Shown here one piece after another: positions 1 to 8,562 of a stretch of DNA of 47,309 nt. Origin of the DNA: Candidatus Peregrinibacteria bacterium (GTDB lineage: Bacteria > Patescibacteriota > Gracilibacteria > UBA1369 > JABINC01). A program made the position numbers and the translations under genes. The first letter of the stretch is position 1; the number at the start of each line of letters is the position of its first letter. Under the pieces are notes generated by a model. That model searched no databases. It was not told the DNA's origin and was given only the letters and a program-made list of their open reading frames with translations. The stretch spans positions 1 to 47,309 of the forward strand of contig JABINC010000012.1 in NCBI GenBank assembly GCA_018697675.1. Direction: 5' to 3'.

Positions 1-190
1 AAACCAATTCTTTTGGACCTTCGAGTTCTTTGCCGTTTATGCTGATGATATCTTCATTTGGATCAATTCTTGTGCCGAGTTCGGTATGGACAATTCCGTT
101 TATAGAAACTTTTCCTGCGAGAATAAGTTCATCTGCTTTGCGCCTGGAAGTAATTCCGGACATGGCAATAAACTTATTTAATCTTATCAT
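1..190 (-). CDS. rRNA pseudouridine synthase (RluB/RsuA-like), N-terminal S4 domain only, cut by window edge
   Basis: Reading the minus strand from the ATG at 190, the 63 visible residues form an S4 RNA-binding domain beginning MIRLNKFIAMSGITSRRKAD and ending near the usual VxING hairpin and a second SINGKEL turn. This start is typical of the RsuA/RluB family, which isomerises uridine in 16S or 23S rRNA. The catalytic domain lies outside the window, so the target site cannot be told. The ATG overlaps the stop of the LCP gene upstream by one base (TAATG), which suggests translational coupling. A stand-alone S4 protein is possible but less likely. Confidence 0.75.
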   Translation of the reverse strand, partial: MIRLNKFIAMSGITSRRKADELILAGKVSINGIVHTELGTRIDPNEDIISINGKELEGPKELV

Positions 191-1614
191 TAGTAGAATA
201 GTTTTGGATTTTCTTCTTTGAAATGCGTGTACTCTTCTCCGACAACTACGATTACATCTGCTCCTGTAGTTAAATGGGCTTCGTCATATATTGTACCTTC
301 AGCATCTTTTGCTTCAGTGTTGAAAATTATTTCAAGTTCTCGTACGGTTTCTGAGTAAGCCTCTGGTTTGCGAAGATAAATTTCAGTTTGGCTAATTTTT
401 TCTTCTGAGTTTCCGTATCGGATTATGTCGAAACCGTATCGTTCCAAATGGGTCAATGTGTCATATGCTAAGTTCGCCGTTTTGGTTCCGTTTAACATGT
501 GAATTGGGGCGTCCTCGATTAAAATATCTGGTCTGTAAAGAGTTAGCATTGCGAATCTTTGTAGCTCTTCGAGAGTGTTAGTTTGTGGTACGAGAACGAA
601 TGCTCCGCCGTAGTATTGCCGTTCTGGGGTGTAAACAAATCCTCCTATTGTGTATGGGTCATCGTTGATAACTGCGTGAGCGATGTTTTCGGTGTTGAAT
701 CCTGAAGTTTGTCGGCCGAGATATATGAATTCATATGGTTGAAGATTTGTGCTCACATTGTCTTGATAGGTTTGATACAGTTTCTTTAATTTGTTTTTAG
801 AGAAAAGTACTTTTGTTGAAATGAGTTTTTCTTTAGCAGCTTTGAGTACGTCGTTTTGTCGGCGAGCTCTATCAAAGTCAGAAGTTGTTTTTCGGCTACG
901 TACGTATTTGAGAGCAGTTTCTCCATCTAAAATTCGCTTACCTGCGTCAATGCTAAATGGCTCGAATTCATATGTCCCATCTTTTGGATAAAATGGATCG
1001 TAAAGCTTCTCTGGGACCTCTACTTCTACTCCTCCTATGTCATCGATAACCTCTTCAAAACCTTTGAAATCTATGAGTGCGTAATAATGAATTGGTACGT
1101 CAATAATTTCTTCGATAGTGCTTCGAAGTAATTCCAAACCGTATTCTTCTGTATGCCCTTGATCGAGTGATAATTCGACTATTTTGTTGATTCTGGTGTC
1201 TCCGACTTCTTCTGTTTTTACCCAGAGATCTCTAGGAATCGATAGCACACCTACTTTTTTCTCATTGATATCAAATGAGGCAATCATGATCGTATCGGTA
1301 AGGTTTGCTCCATCATGTATGCCGCCACCTCTACCTAATAGTAGGAAGTTTGTATGGTTGTATTCATCGGTTTCTGCCGGCCTATTTAATAATGAAAGAA
1401 AGACATCTTTGAAACTAAGTTCTTTTACAAATATGAAAACTTTGAAAACCAAAATCGCAAATAAAAGTACGATAAGTGCACTTATAATTATCGTTAGATT
1501 TTTGAATTTTACGTGTTTTTTTAGTTTTTTCGCATGTCTTTTAAGCGCTTTCTTCGCCACTCTTTTGTAGTGAATATGTTTTATGTTTCGTATTTTTTTA
1601 ACTTTGAAAGACAT
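190..1614 (-). CDS. LCP (LytR-CpsA-Psr) family envelope protein with LytR_C domain
   Basis: This is a 474-residue membrane-anchored protein. A basic N-terminus is followed by one membrane segment at about residues 42-65, then an LCP domain at about 90-300. The LCP hallmarks are LTDTIMIAS, SIPRDLWV and the arginine-rich YVRSRK followed by DFDRARRQ, which in known members bind the polyprenyl pyrophosphate and Mg2+. A C-terminal LytR_C-type domain follows at about 370-465. LCP enzymes transfer lipid-linked glycopolymers to the cell wall or envelope. The full two-domain length fits the family. The gene is coupled by TAATG to the pseudouridine synthase downstream. I saw no clear promoter in the 100 bases upstream. 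Confidence 0.88.
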   Translation of the reverse strand: MSFKVKKIRNIKHIHYKRVAKKALKRHAKKLKKHVKFKNLTIIISALIVLLFAILVFKVFIFVKELSFKDVFLSLLNRPAETDEYNHTNFLLLGRGGGIHDGANLTDTIMIASFDINEKKVGVLSIPRDLWVKTEEVGDTRINKIVELSLDQGHTEEYGLELLRSTIEEIIDVPIHYYALIDFKGFEEVIDDIGGVEVEVPEKLYDPFYPKDGTYEFEPFSIDAGKRILDGETALKYVRSRKTTSDFDRARRQNDVLKAAKEKLISTKVLFSKNKLKKLYQTYQDNVSTNLQPYEFIYLGRQTSGFNTENIAHAVINDDPYTIGGFVYTPERQYYGGAFVLVPQTNTLEELQRFAMLTLYRPDILIEDAPIHMLNGTKTANLAYDTLTHLERYGFDIIRYGNSEEKISQTEIYLRKPEAYSETVRELEIIFNTEAKDAEGTIYDEAHLTTGADVIVVVGEEYTHFKEENPKLFY

Positions 1615-1718
1615 AAGTTGAGTTATTTAAACTGCAGGTTTTTCGAACCCGCCATATTGTACATATTTTTCCTAGATATGCTATGGAAAATTGCATGGTA
1701 TCTGTATACTACTGGTGT

Positions 1719-2330
1719 ATGGTCAAACAAAATGCGTACATTCCGATTTCTAAATGTAAGATCTGTAAAAAGATCAAGGATTATGAGTATGAAGAGACTA
1801 AAAATGGAGAGTTGGATGATGATGTGGCTAACAATTCAGGTTTTCCACCGGAGGTTTGGAAGCTCGAAAATATAGAGCGTGATCAGTGCTATACTCGGCG
1901 CCGTAAAAACCCTTTTGCGAGCTGTCCTAATTGTGGAGTCCGCTATTTATATTCATATAGCTATGACTATTATGTGAATGGGGCGGAGGAGGAACATGAG
2001 CTGGATCGTATGGCTCCGACGGATGTTAAGAATTGGACTGTTTTTGATGTTAAAAAAGAAAAAGAAGCACCAGGCAATTTCATGTCCGATAAAGAATACG
2101 CTTGGCGTATAGAGAATCTCAAAAATGATATTGAGAGTAAGTCTGCGTTGGATAGAGAGTATGCGGCAATCTCTCTGACGATTTATTATATTGATGAAGG
2201 AGATCAAGATTCGATTCTGAAACTTCTAAAATCTGATGATAAATTGATTTTGAAAACCGTGAAAAAAACTCTTTCTCAGCGTAAAGATGATATTAAAGGA
2301 AAGAAATTTGCTAAGCTCAAAAAAAATTAG
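1719..2330 (+). CDS. unassigned protein with two CxxC zinc-knuckle halves and a HEAT-like C-terminus
   Basis: I do not recognise the family. The N-terminal half has two CxxC pairs, CKIC and CPNC, spaced about 55 residues apart, which together could bind one zinc ion as a split zinc ribbon. The C-terminal 80 residues are charged helices (REYAAISLTIYYIDEGDQDS) that look like one or two HEAT-type helical hairpins. I chose the ATG at 1719 because the residues before it are poor in charged residues and read like leader sequence; an in-frame ATG at 1683 is the alternative. No Shine-Dalgarno is present at either. The stop overlaps by three bases the stop of the convergent gene at 2327-2779. Confidence 0.7.
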   Translation: MVKQNAYIPISKCKICKKIKDYEYEETKNGELDDDVANNSGFPPEVWKLENIERDQCYTRRRKNPFASCPNCGVRYLYSYSYDYYVNGAEEEHELDRMAPTDVKNWTVFDVKKEKEAPGNFMSDKEYAWRIENLKNDIESKSALDREYAAISLTIYYIDEGDQDSILKLLKSDDKLILKTVKKTLSQRKDDIKGKKFAKLKKN

Positions 2331-2779
2331 CTGCACCTTATGCCTGCGGCTGGGAAGAGTGATGAGGACATACTCATTCTTATTTGCCCTCTTACTTGAA
2401 GGGTTACGGCGTTGGCGTGTTTTTCTGTGACTTCGATTCTGGTCCCAGGTGGGAATGTTATTTTTAAATTTCCTTGCCCAGCTCTTCGATCTACTTCTAC
2501 AGGTTTTCTTACCGTTGTTTCACCGTATTGAATTTCTCCTTTTCCATCTCTCAATTCGACTGGTACGACAGCTTTTCCCATATCTATTCTTGTACTGTCT
2601 ACTGTAAATGTTATGAGCCCACATGAATTGTCTTGACCGCTCAATGTGCTTCCTATTGGCAGTTCAACTTCTACCCCTCCTTCTCCGTGGGTATGCCTGA
2701 TTCGTGCGTTTCTTGCGACGACGCTTCTTCTATTTGATGGAGCACCCGCATCTTGCCAACTTAGTTGTTTTCCGAACAT
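2327..2779 (-). CDS. unassigned 150-residue beta-rich protein
   Basis: The product is not recognised. It has no signal peptide or membrane segment and looks beta-rich, with alternating polar and hydrophobic strands such as LKITFPPGTRIEVTE and VTLQVRGQIRMS. Two cysteines (one near residue 53, one second from the end) are far apart. The N-terminus is basic. It is convergent with the gene at 1719-2330 and has its own predicted promoter at 2815-2844, so it is probably monocistronic. Function unknown. Confidence 0.6.
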   Translation of the reverse strand: MFGKQLSWQDAGAPSNRRSVVARNARIRHTHGEGGVEVELPIGSTLSGQDNSCGLITFTVDSTRIDMGKAVVPVELRDGKGEIQYGETTVRKPVEVDRRAGQGNLKITFPPGTRIEVTEKHANAVTLQVRGQIRMSMSSSLFPAAGIRCS

Positions 2780-2814
2780 ATATGTTAGTTAATTGCTGAT
2801 TTCAACAGTGTTCG

Positions 2815-2844
2815 ATTTTAGACTATTATATACAGAGAAGTCAA
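2815..2844 (-). promoter_or_regulatory. predicted sigma70-type promoter for the gene at 2327-2779
   Basis: On the minus strand TTGACT (2844-2839) is followed after 18 bases by TAAAAT (2820-2815), giving a start about 28 bases before the ATG at 2779. A better -10 (TATAAT at 2830-2825) also exists but has no good -35 at normal spacing. The same TTGACx-N18-TAAAAT layout recurs at 41613-41642. Confidence 0.45.
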
Positions 2845-2845
2845 C

Positions 2846-3790
2846 CTACTGTTTCATGATTTTTTTGAATGGACCAAGTAGTGTGCACCATGGGAGTTCT
2901 GAGAGGACTGTCAAAATTATTATTGGGGTAGGGAAAAATAAGGTGGCTAGAATTATTGCGAGGCCATTGTTCATGTATGCATTTGATACTGTTATAGCGA
3001 TTTTATCTTCTTTGTTTTTTTTGAAACAAGTTACGTATCCGATGAAGTGAAGAACTATAAAAAACACATAAAGTAATACGATTTGCCATATCACTTGGTC
3101 GATATTTGAAATAATAAATGAACTTTCTGGGCCGATTGCAATGTAGATAAAAAAGAAGATTATTAAGACATTGATTGCGGAAAAATATGGGATAGCTTTT
3201 TGAATTGTGTTGTTGAAATATTTTTTTAATGGGATCGATAAGATGAGTGGTATGAAAATTAGCATTGCGAGTTTCCAGAACATGTCACCTGTTTCGAGAT
3301 TGAGAGTTTCCGTTGGAAGAATTTGAAATAATAGTGGAATTGTGAAAGGGGAGAGTAGGCAGCAGATTATTAAGATGCTCATTGAGAGAGAGGAATTCCC
3401 TTTTACGAGGTCTGTCAGAGCTGGGGTGGCCGTGCCGGGAGGCATTGCCGCGAGTAGTAGAAATCCTACAGCTAGGGTTTGGTCCACGAATGCAAACAAA
3501 AAATACGTAATTACTGGAATTGCTATCATAAATAAAAATGTCAGGTAGCTCATCAATTTCCAGTTTTTCATTCCTCTGAATATCTCTTTGAGTTCTAGTT
3601 TTAGAAATACAAGAAGCAAAATTAATACCAATGCTGGTTCGAGTAGAAATCTTAAACTTGAGCTGTGCTCTGGGGCACTGATCCCAAGAATTATGCCTCC
3701 AATAAAAAAGATCCAGAAATGATTTTGTATGAATTTTGCTAGGTTTTGCATTGACGTTTGTTTTTTCGTGTCGCCAGTGCAATTTAGCAT
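2846..3790 (-). CDS. BASS/SBF-family sodium-dependent organic anion symporter-like protein
   Basis: This 314-residue integral membrane protein has about nine or ten hydrophobic segments. Two regions match the crossover helices of the bile-acid:sodium symporter fold: a first stretch AAMPPGTATPALTDLVKGNS, and a second at SNAYMNNGLAIILATLFF. In characterised members these bind sodium and the substrate anion. The substrate cannot be told from sequence; an ACR3-like arsenite exporter is a less likely reading. The first ATG (3790) overlaps the end of the gene at 3784-4506 by seven bases, and a second ATG at 3751 starts just before the first membrane segment. It is the last gene of a three-gene minus-strand unit starting at 4956. 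Confidence 0.75.
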   Translation of the reverse strand: MLNCTGDTKKQTSMQNLAKFIQNHFWIFFIGGIILGISAPEHSSSLRFLLEPALVLILLLVFLKLELKEIFRGMKNWKLMSYLTFLFMIAIPVITYFLFAFVDQTLAVGFLLLAAMPPGTATPALTDLVKGNSSLSMSILIICCLLSPFTIPLLFQILPTETLNLETGDMFWKLAMLIFIPLILSIPLKKYFNNTIQKAIPYFSAINVLIIFFFIYIAIGPESSFIISNIDQVIWQIVLLYVFFIVLHFIGYVTCFKKNKEDKIAITVSNAYMNNGLAIILATLFFPTPIIILTVLSELPWCTLLGPFKKIMKQ

Positions 3791-4506
3791 TCTTTCACTG
3801 TGAGTTCAAATCCTGTTGGCACAGGAATGTTAGAGTCTTGTTCTTCGTCAAACATTGATGCTAATAGTTCCATCCCTAGTTGTTGCCTTGTTGCTATGAC
3901 TGTTATTGCCAGTGTGCGAAAGACTAACATGATTTTTTGAGAAGCTTCTTCCAAGAGGTGCAGTGAAGATTCACCGTATTTTATTAGGCAAGGGTCTTCG
4001 TATTTCCAGATATCTTTTTCTTTTGTTAAAAGGAATGTACGTACTAGCCCTGGATTACTACTTAGCTTTTCTTGGATTGTTATCCATTTGCCAGTTTCAT
4101 CATTTCCTTTTCGTATTTCGTATATATATGCTGTCTCAGTTTTTGCATCTGTGACTTTTATCTCTAAAGGTTCATTTCCCGTCCAATCACTTTCTCCGGC
4201 AAAGCATGTGATTGCTTCGGCCAGCGTTGTCGCAACTTCTGTTGCGTGAGATTTATCTTTTTCTATTTGAACTTGTTTTGCATCTTCTCTTTCTTTGCTT
4301 TCACGAGTTGCTTTTGTTGTTAGTATTTGTTTAAGCAGCTCTGTTGCTTTTATTTTATCATTTTTTAAAGCTTTCATTCTTATTTTACCAACTTGTTGAG
4401 CTGTTAAAACGTCGTCAGTTAGTAGTTCTGCCAATACATCATTTAGTGTTGCAGGAGTGATTTCTAGATCTCTCCACATTTCTTTAGGTTCTGATGCAAC
4501 TTTCAT
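3784..4506 (-). CDS. unassigned helical protein carrying the SEP-x-W motif
   Basis: The 240-residue product is not recognised. Residues 1-75 are predicted helices and begin with SEPKEMW (residues 5-11), a motif shared with the genes at 4519-4956 and 11261-11635. A charged, probably coiled-coil stretch follows at 65-95. The C-terminal half (about 105-240) has a mixed alpha/beta look with EIKVTDAKTETAYIYEI. There is no signal peptide. It lies 12 bases downstream of the gene at 4519-4956 and overlaps the transporter gene, so the three are probably one operon driven from 4989-5016. Confidence 0.65.
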   Translation of the reverse strand: MKVASEPKEMWRDLEITPATLNDVLAELLTDDVLTAQQVGKIRMKALKNDKIKATELLKQILTTKATRESKEREDAKQVQIEKDKSHATEVATTLAEAITCFAGESDWTGNEPLEIKVTDAKTETAYIYEIRKGNDETGKWITIQEKLSSNPGLVRTFLLTKEKDIWKYEDPCLIKYGESSLHLLEEASQKIMLVFRTLAITVIATRQQLGMELLASMFDEEQDSNIPVPTGFELTVKEC

Positions 4507-4518
4507 TACTTAGTTGAT

Positions 4519-4956
4519 TTAAGATTGTTCACGATTAAGTGCTAGCTCTAGGGCTAGGGCGGCGTCTTCTAGGTTATCTTCTTCTATGAAACTTAAGGCT
4601 GTTCTTGCATGAAATTTTGTAATTTTACCTTGTTGTAATGCTGTAGCAATGCCCCATCTTATTATGGGTTCGCTGTATGGGTCTTTTTCGCATTCAGGTG
4701 CGCCATTCATCTTGTTAGTGTCAGCTTCTGTTCTTCCGTAGCAGCATCTGCCTATTTGGTCGCGTGTGTTTGTATGCGCTTGACCAATTTCAACTGGAAG
4801 CTCACCTCTGCCTAGATCGTCTTTTTGGCTTCTGAAAAATGAACATTCAGCGCATGTCTTTTCTTCTACATTTCTCCAGGCTGCCGACACTTGTCGATCT
4901 CTATCTGGCACCCAGCTTGGCCATGTTTTACCGATTTCTATTGTAGGTGTTGTCAT
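4519..4956 (-). CDS. unassigned protein with a CxxC...CC...C cluster and SEP-x-W motif
   Basis: The 145-residue product has cysteines at about 35, 38, 71, 72 and 89. Four of these could bind zinc or an Fe-S cluster; the arrangement does not match a family I can name. After the cysteines comes SEPIIRWGIA (residues 95-104) and a helical tail ending LALELALNREQS. A similar SEP-x-W-G-I-A stretch opens the protein at 11261-11635. A clear promoter (4989-5016) sits 33 bases upstream. It heads a unit that continues into the genes at 3784-4506 and 2846-3790. Confidence 0.68.
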   Translation of the reverse strand: MTTPTIEIGKTWPSWVPDRDRQVSAAWRNVEEKTCAECSFFRSQKDDLGRGELPVEIGQAHTNTRDQIGRCCYGRTEADTNKMNGAPECEKDPYSEPIIRWGIATALQQGKITKFHARTALSFIEEDNLEDAALALELALNREQS

Positions 4957-4988
4957 AGTTTTTGAATTAAATGTGAATTTTAGATGCT

Positions 4989-5016
4989 ATTATATGTATT
5001 TAGCATGGGTTGTCAA
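4989..5016 (-). promoter_or_regulatory. near-consensus sigma70 promoter for the 4956-2846 operon
   Basis: The minus strand has TTGACA (5016-5011), a 16-base spacer and TATAAT (4994-4989). Both hexamers are perfect. The -35 lies inside the last codons of the upstream HD-domain gene (5000-5641). The predicted start is about 26 bases before the ATG at 4956. Confidence 0.85.
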
Positions 5017-5641
5017 TTATCCTTTCGTAGGAATCTCTTCTAAAATTATAATCTTCTGGATGATTGTCTTCTAGTTGGCTTCCAAAAGTGTCAGACATTC
5101 CTAATAAGATTAATTCTGTGAAAATTTCTTGGTGTCTAGATCTAAACTCGGTAAGTTGATTTTCAATTTCATCGTTTTCTGGGCTTAGGATGCCGTGAAT
5201 TTCACCGTGGTATCTTACTATATTAGTTACGATAGTTTTTTCTTCTTCTGATAAATCAAATCTGTCCAAAATCCTTCTTACTTTTTTAGAGCCCATTTCT
5301 TCGTGCTCTGGGCATGAGGTGACACCTTCCTCTTCGGTTAAGGTTTCAGCTTTGGCAATATCATGGAAGAGTGCTCCAAGAAAAAGCAAATCTTTTCTTG
5401 AGTAGATTTCGACAGTCTGGCCTAAATAAGAACTAACTCTATCATTTACGGTTCCCAGCAATATTCCCAATTCTTCTAAAACTTTTAATGTATGAGTAAA
5501 GACAGATTCATCGCTGTGCCATCGGTTATCTTCAATACAACTTTCTAATTCGAAGAATTCAGGCAATTCATCTTGGAATTCTCCATTTCTCAATTTTTCT
5601 ATACTAATATCTGAGATCTTTATCATAATTTTGTTTATCAA
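5000..5641 (-). CDS. HD-domain protein resembling the HD domain of CCA-adding enzymes
   Basis: This 213-residue protein carries one HD phosphohydrolase domain. Metal-binding motifs appear in the usual order: an upstream histidine in DESVFTHTLKVLEEL, the HD pair in LGALFHDIAKAET, the histidine in CPEHEEMGSKK, and RYHGEIHG. The spacing and the wording around FTHTL and HEEMG resemble the HD module fused to bacterial tRNA nucleotidyltransferases, but no nucleotidyltransferase domain is present. It may be a phosphodiesterase or nucleotidase; the substrate is unknown. Two starts are possible, ATG 5641 and ATG 5626. Its own promoter is at 5665-5692, and its 3' end contains the promoter of the next unit. 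Confidence 0.8.
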   Translation of the reverse strand: MINKIMIKISDISIEKLRNGEFQDELPEFFELESCIEDNRWHSDESVFTHTLKVLEELGILLGTVNDRVSSYLGQTVEIYSRKDLLFLGALFHDIAKAETLTEEEGVTSCPEHEEMGSKKVRRILDRFDLSEEEKTIVTNIVRYHGEIHGILSPENDEIENQLTEFRSRHQEIFTELILLGMSDTFGSQLEDNHPEDYNFRRDSYERIIDNPC

Positions 5642-5664
5642 CTATTGATAATAACCTAAGTATT

Positions 5665-5692
5665 ATTATACGCATTTAAGCTAAATTGTCAA
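5665..5692 (-). promoter_or_regulatory. near-consensus sigma70 promoter for the HD-domain gene
   Basis: TTGACA (5692-5687) is followed by a 16-base spacer and TATAAT (5670-5665) on the minus strand. The predicted start is near 5658, about 17 bases before the first ATG at 5641. Confidence 0.85.
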
Positions 5693-5783
5693 GTGTACGG
5701 TGTGTTTTTTAGGTGTAGTTTTTTAAAGTTTTTTTAATTTTGTTTGGTATAGGAGGAGGAGATTTAGTTTTTAATTATGTTTT

Positions 5784-7289
5784 GTGGTTGATTCGAAGCG
5801 AATTATTAGGCTTGTGTTAGCATTTTTGCTTGGGATTTTGGTTTCCGAGATATTCTTTTCTTTTTTATTTGGAGATGGTGTGTTTTTTGGTAGGCGGATG
5901 CAGTTTGTGAGTTTGGGATTAATAGTTTTAGGTGTTGTTTTGAGGTCTAGGGTTGGGCTTTTGATGGTTTTTGTGGCAGGGATTCTTTATTTTAATGGGA
6001 GTTTTTTGAGTGGAGATGATGTGTTTGGGGTGAAGTTTTATGTGGGGGATGAGGTGAATTGGCGAGTTCGAATTGTGGCGGAGGTGGATGTGCGGCGAAG
6101 TGGGCAGAAATTGATTGTGGAGGTGGAAGATTGTGTAGAAGGAGGTTGTTTTGATGGTTTGAAAGGGAGGGCAATGTTGAATGTTTCGAAATATCCTAGG
6201 TATTTTTATGGGGATAAACTTGAGGTTAAGGGGCTGCTTGAAGAGCCGTTTGAAACTGAAGATTTTTCTTATAAAAAGTATCTTGAGAGATATGGTGTTT
6301 ATGGGGTTGTGAAAAACCCTCGTGTGCGGGTTGTAGGAAATGAGGTTTCTAATCCTTTTTTTGGAGTGATTTTTTGGTTGAAAGAAGGGGTGCAAGAGAG
6401 GATTAATAAATTGTGGGCGGAGCCATATGCAAGTTTTGAATCAGGGCTTCTACTTGGGGCGCGGAAGGGGATTCCAGATTATCTTATTGAGGCATTTAAT
6501 ATTACTGGACTTACACATATTATTGCTATTTCTGGGTATAATATTAGTCTTGTGATTGTGCTGGTTGGGGTGGCTTTTGCTCGGTTTTCGCGGCGGTGGA
6601 AAGTGGTACTTTCTGTAGGATTTGTGATTGGATTTACTGTATTAGTAGGGATGTCTGCAGCTGTGGTGCGTGCGGCGATTATGGGTTCGATTGGGCTTGT
6701 TGCTTTGTTTTTTGGTAGGTCGACTAAGGTAACTTTGACGCTGCTTATGTCGGCTTTGTTGATGAATTTGTGGAATCCGAAAATCCTTCCATATGACGTT
6801 GGGTTTCAGCTCTCTTTTGTAGCTACTTGTGGGATTATTTATGTGGCGCCAAAGATTGATAAATGGTTTTCGTGGAGTATTGAATTTTTGGGTTGTCGGT
6901 TGTGTATTCCTGAAAAGATGGGAATTCGTGAGGCTTTGCAGATGACAATTGCTGCGCAGATCACGACCTTACCCGTGATTTTATTTCACTTTGGGCGGCT
7001 CTCTATTGTTTCTCCGATGGCAAATGTGCTTGTAGCGCCTTTTATCCCTCTGAGCATGGGAAGCGGGGCTATTGCGTTTGTTTTGGATTTTCTGTCGGGA
7101 TGGCTGGGGGTTATGTTTGAATGGTTTTCGATGATTTTTGTTGGGATAACTTGGATTTTTCTCGAAATTATTATTCAGTTGACGCTTTTTTGTTCAAAAA
7201 TTCCACTTGCTAGTGTTGAAGTTGGAGATTTTGATATATTTTTAGTATGCTTGTCATACTTTTTTGTATGGGAAGTGTTTAAAGACTGA
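5784..7289 (+). CDS. comEC: ComEC/Rec2-family DNA uptake channel, without metallo-beta-lactamase domain
   Basis: This 501-residue polytopic membrane protein has an N-terminal DUF4131-like OB region at about residues 60-190 and a Competence domain at about 210-480. The ComEC hallmark GLTHIIAISGYNISLVIVL is present. ComEC forms the inner-membrane channel through which single-stranded DNA enters during natural transformation. The C-terminal metallo-beta-lactamase domain found in long ComEC proteins is absent, so any nuclease function must come from elsewhere. The start is GTG at 5784; a TAA at 5772 rules out longer versions. A perfect purine run (GGAGGAGGAG, about 5752-5761) sits too far upstream to serve this GTG directly, and an ATG at 5777 opens a four-codon ORF that overlaps it. 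The gene starts a plus-strand row with nth. Confidence 0.88.
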   Translation: MVDSKRIIRLVLAFLLGILVSEIFFSFLFGDGVFFGRRMQFVSLGLIVLGVVLRSRVGLLMVFVAGILYFNGSFLSGDDVFGVKFYVGDEVNWRVRIVAEVDVRRSGQKLIVEVEDCVEGGCFDGLKGRAMLNVSKYPRYFYGDKLEVKGLLEEPFETEDFSYKKYLERYGVYGVVKNPRVRVVGNEVSNPFFGVIFWLKEGVQERINKLWAEPYASFESGLLLGARKGIPDYLIEAFNITGLTHIIAISGYNISLVIVLVGVAFARFSRRWKVVLSVGFVIGFTVLVGMSAAVVRAAIMGSIGLVALFFGRSTKVTLTLLMSALLMNLWNPKILPYDVGFQLSFVATCGIIYVAPKIDKWFSWSIEFLGCRLCIPEKMGIREALQMTIAAQITTLPVILFHFGRLSIVSPMANVLVAPFIPLSMGSGAIAFVLDFLSGWLGVMFEWFSMIFVGITWIFLEIIIQLTLFCSKIPLASVEVGDFDIFLVCLSYFFVWEVFKD

Positions 7290-7307
7290 AAAATAAATTT
7301 TTTGAAA

Positions 7308-7997
7308 ATGAAGCAGGAAAAAGTTTTGAAAATAATGGAGATTTTGGAGCGGGAGTTTCCAGATCCTGTGCCGGCTCTAGATCATAAGGATGCGTTTACT
7401 TTACTTGTGGCCGTGATTTTGTCAGCTCAGTGTACGGATGTCAGGGTGAATATGGTGACACCGAATTTGTTTGGAAAAATGGGATGCAATGAAGGTGAGA
7501 TGGGGGTGCTTTACGATTCTCCTGAGAAAATTTTGGAATTGGGGGAAGAAGGATTGAAGAAAATTATTAAAAGCTGTGGATTTTATAATGCTAAAGCTCG
7601 GAATATTATGGGGATGTGTCATGGGCTTATAGAAAAATATGATGGGAAAGTGCCTGATATTTTGGAAGAATTGGTGGAGCTTCCTGGGGTTGGTCGGAAA
7701 ACTGCTTCAGTGATACTTTGCCAGTGGTTTCGGATTCCGGCGGTGCCTGTGGATACGCATGTACATAGAATCTCGAATAGGTTGGGATTGGTAAATGGGG
7801 TACTTGGGCCAGGAGGAACGAAAACCCCTGAGAAAACTGAAATGGCTCTGCGGGAAGTTTTACCTCGTGATAAGTGGATTGATGGGCATTTGCAGATTAT
7901 TTTTCATGGCAGGAAGACATGTACGGCTCGGCGGCCTAAATGCATGGATTGTCCTTTGTGGGAGTTTTGTGAATGGGAGGGAAAAAGTATTGGTTGA
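7308..7997 (+). CDS. nth: endonuclease III (DNA glycosylase/AP lyase)
   Basis: The 229-residue product removes oxidised pyrimidines from DNA and cleaves the resulting abasic site. It has the helix-hairpin-helix LPGVGRKTASV with the catalytic lysine, the catalytic aspartate in PVDTHVHR, and a C-terminal Cx6Cx2Cx5C iron-sulfur loop (CTARRPKCMDCPLWEFC). Length matches the family. I take ATG 7308 as the start; a TTG two codons upstream is possible. It begins 18 bases after comEC, so the two are probably cotranscribed. Its [4Fe-4S] cluster makes it a client of the SUF system encoded in the same window. Confidence 0.95.
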   Translation: MKQEKVLKIMEILEREFPDPVPALDHKDAFTLLVAVILSAQCTDVRVNMVTPNLFGKMGCNEGEMGVLYDSPEKILELGEEGLKKIIKSCGFYNAKARNIMGMCHGLIEKYDGKVPDILEELVELPGVGRKTASVILCQWFRIPAVPVDTHVHRISNRLGLVNGVLGPGGTKTPEKTEMALREVLPRDKWIDGHLQIIFHGRKTCTARRPKCMDCPLWEFCEWEGKSIG

Positions 7998-8078
7998 ATT
8001 GGTGATTAGGGTTGTGATTTCCTGTTTTTTTTGTATTGTGGTTATGGTAGGATTTCTCCTTGAATTTAACTGTATCAA

Positions 8079-8552
8079 ATGGCTTCGATTCTTCTAATTT
8101 ATGGGACGACTGGTGGGAACACTGAGATCGTGGCTGAGGCTGTGTCTGATGGGGTTGAGGAGCGAGGGCATGAGGTTAAGTTGATGAGGATTGAGAAGTA
8201 TTTGCTTGATGAGGTTTTTGCTGAAATTGAGAAATGTGATGTGATGATGATTGCAGCGCCGACTTATGGGCATGGAGAGATGCAGATGGATTTGAAGCCT
8301 TTTTTGAAAGAGCTTTCTGGACGTGATTTAAAAGGTAAGAAATGCATAGTTGTGGGGCTTGGAGAAGCCAAATATGACGATCATTACCATATAGCTTCAG
8401 TGCCGATTTTGGAGGAGCTTTTGACTGGGGTTGGGGCGGAGTTAGTGTTTCGGCCGCTGCGTATCAGTGGAAATCCGGCGACCCATTTGGATCGGTTGAT
8501 TCCTCTTTGGATTGGGCAGTTTTGTGACTTTTTAGAACACTCTGGAACATAA
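8079..8552 (+). CDS. flavodoxin
   Basis: The 157-residue protein starts with a beta strand and the FMN phosphate-binding loop YGTTGGNTE. It continues with the two other FMN-contact loops, one at APTYGHGEMQ and one at GLGEAKYDDHYHIA. The length fits a short- to medium-chain flavodoxin, a soluble one-electron carrier. It lies 10 bases upstream of the 2-oxoacid oxidoreductase genes, which implies it is their electron acceptor. The 81-base gap after nth holds a possible extended -10 (TGGTAGGAT at 8045-8053) without a good -35. Confidence 0.88.
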   Translation: MASILLIYGTTGGNTEIVAEAVSDGVEERGHEVKLMRIEKYLLDEVFAEIEKCDVMMIAAPTYGHGEMQMDLKPFLKELSGRDLKGKKCIVVGLGEAKYDDHYHIASVPILEELLTGVGAELVFRPLRISGNPATHLDRLIPLWIGQFCDFLEHSGT

Positions 8553-8562
8553 ATTTAAAACT

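Noticed and set aside
3285-3782. 165-codon minus-strand ORF overlapping the transporter in another frame
   Set aside because: The transporter frame shows family motifs and membrane segments; the other frame is rich in R, S and N with no pattern.
5928-6395. 155-codon minus-strand ORF within comEC
   Set aside because: It is the shadow of a G-rich coding strand, with a His/Pro/Asn/Thr-rich translation and no homology I recognise.
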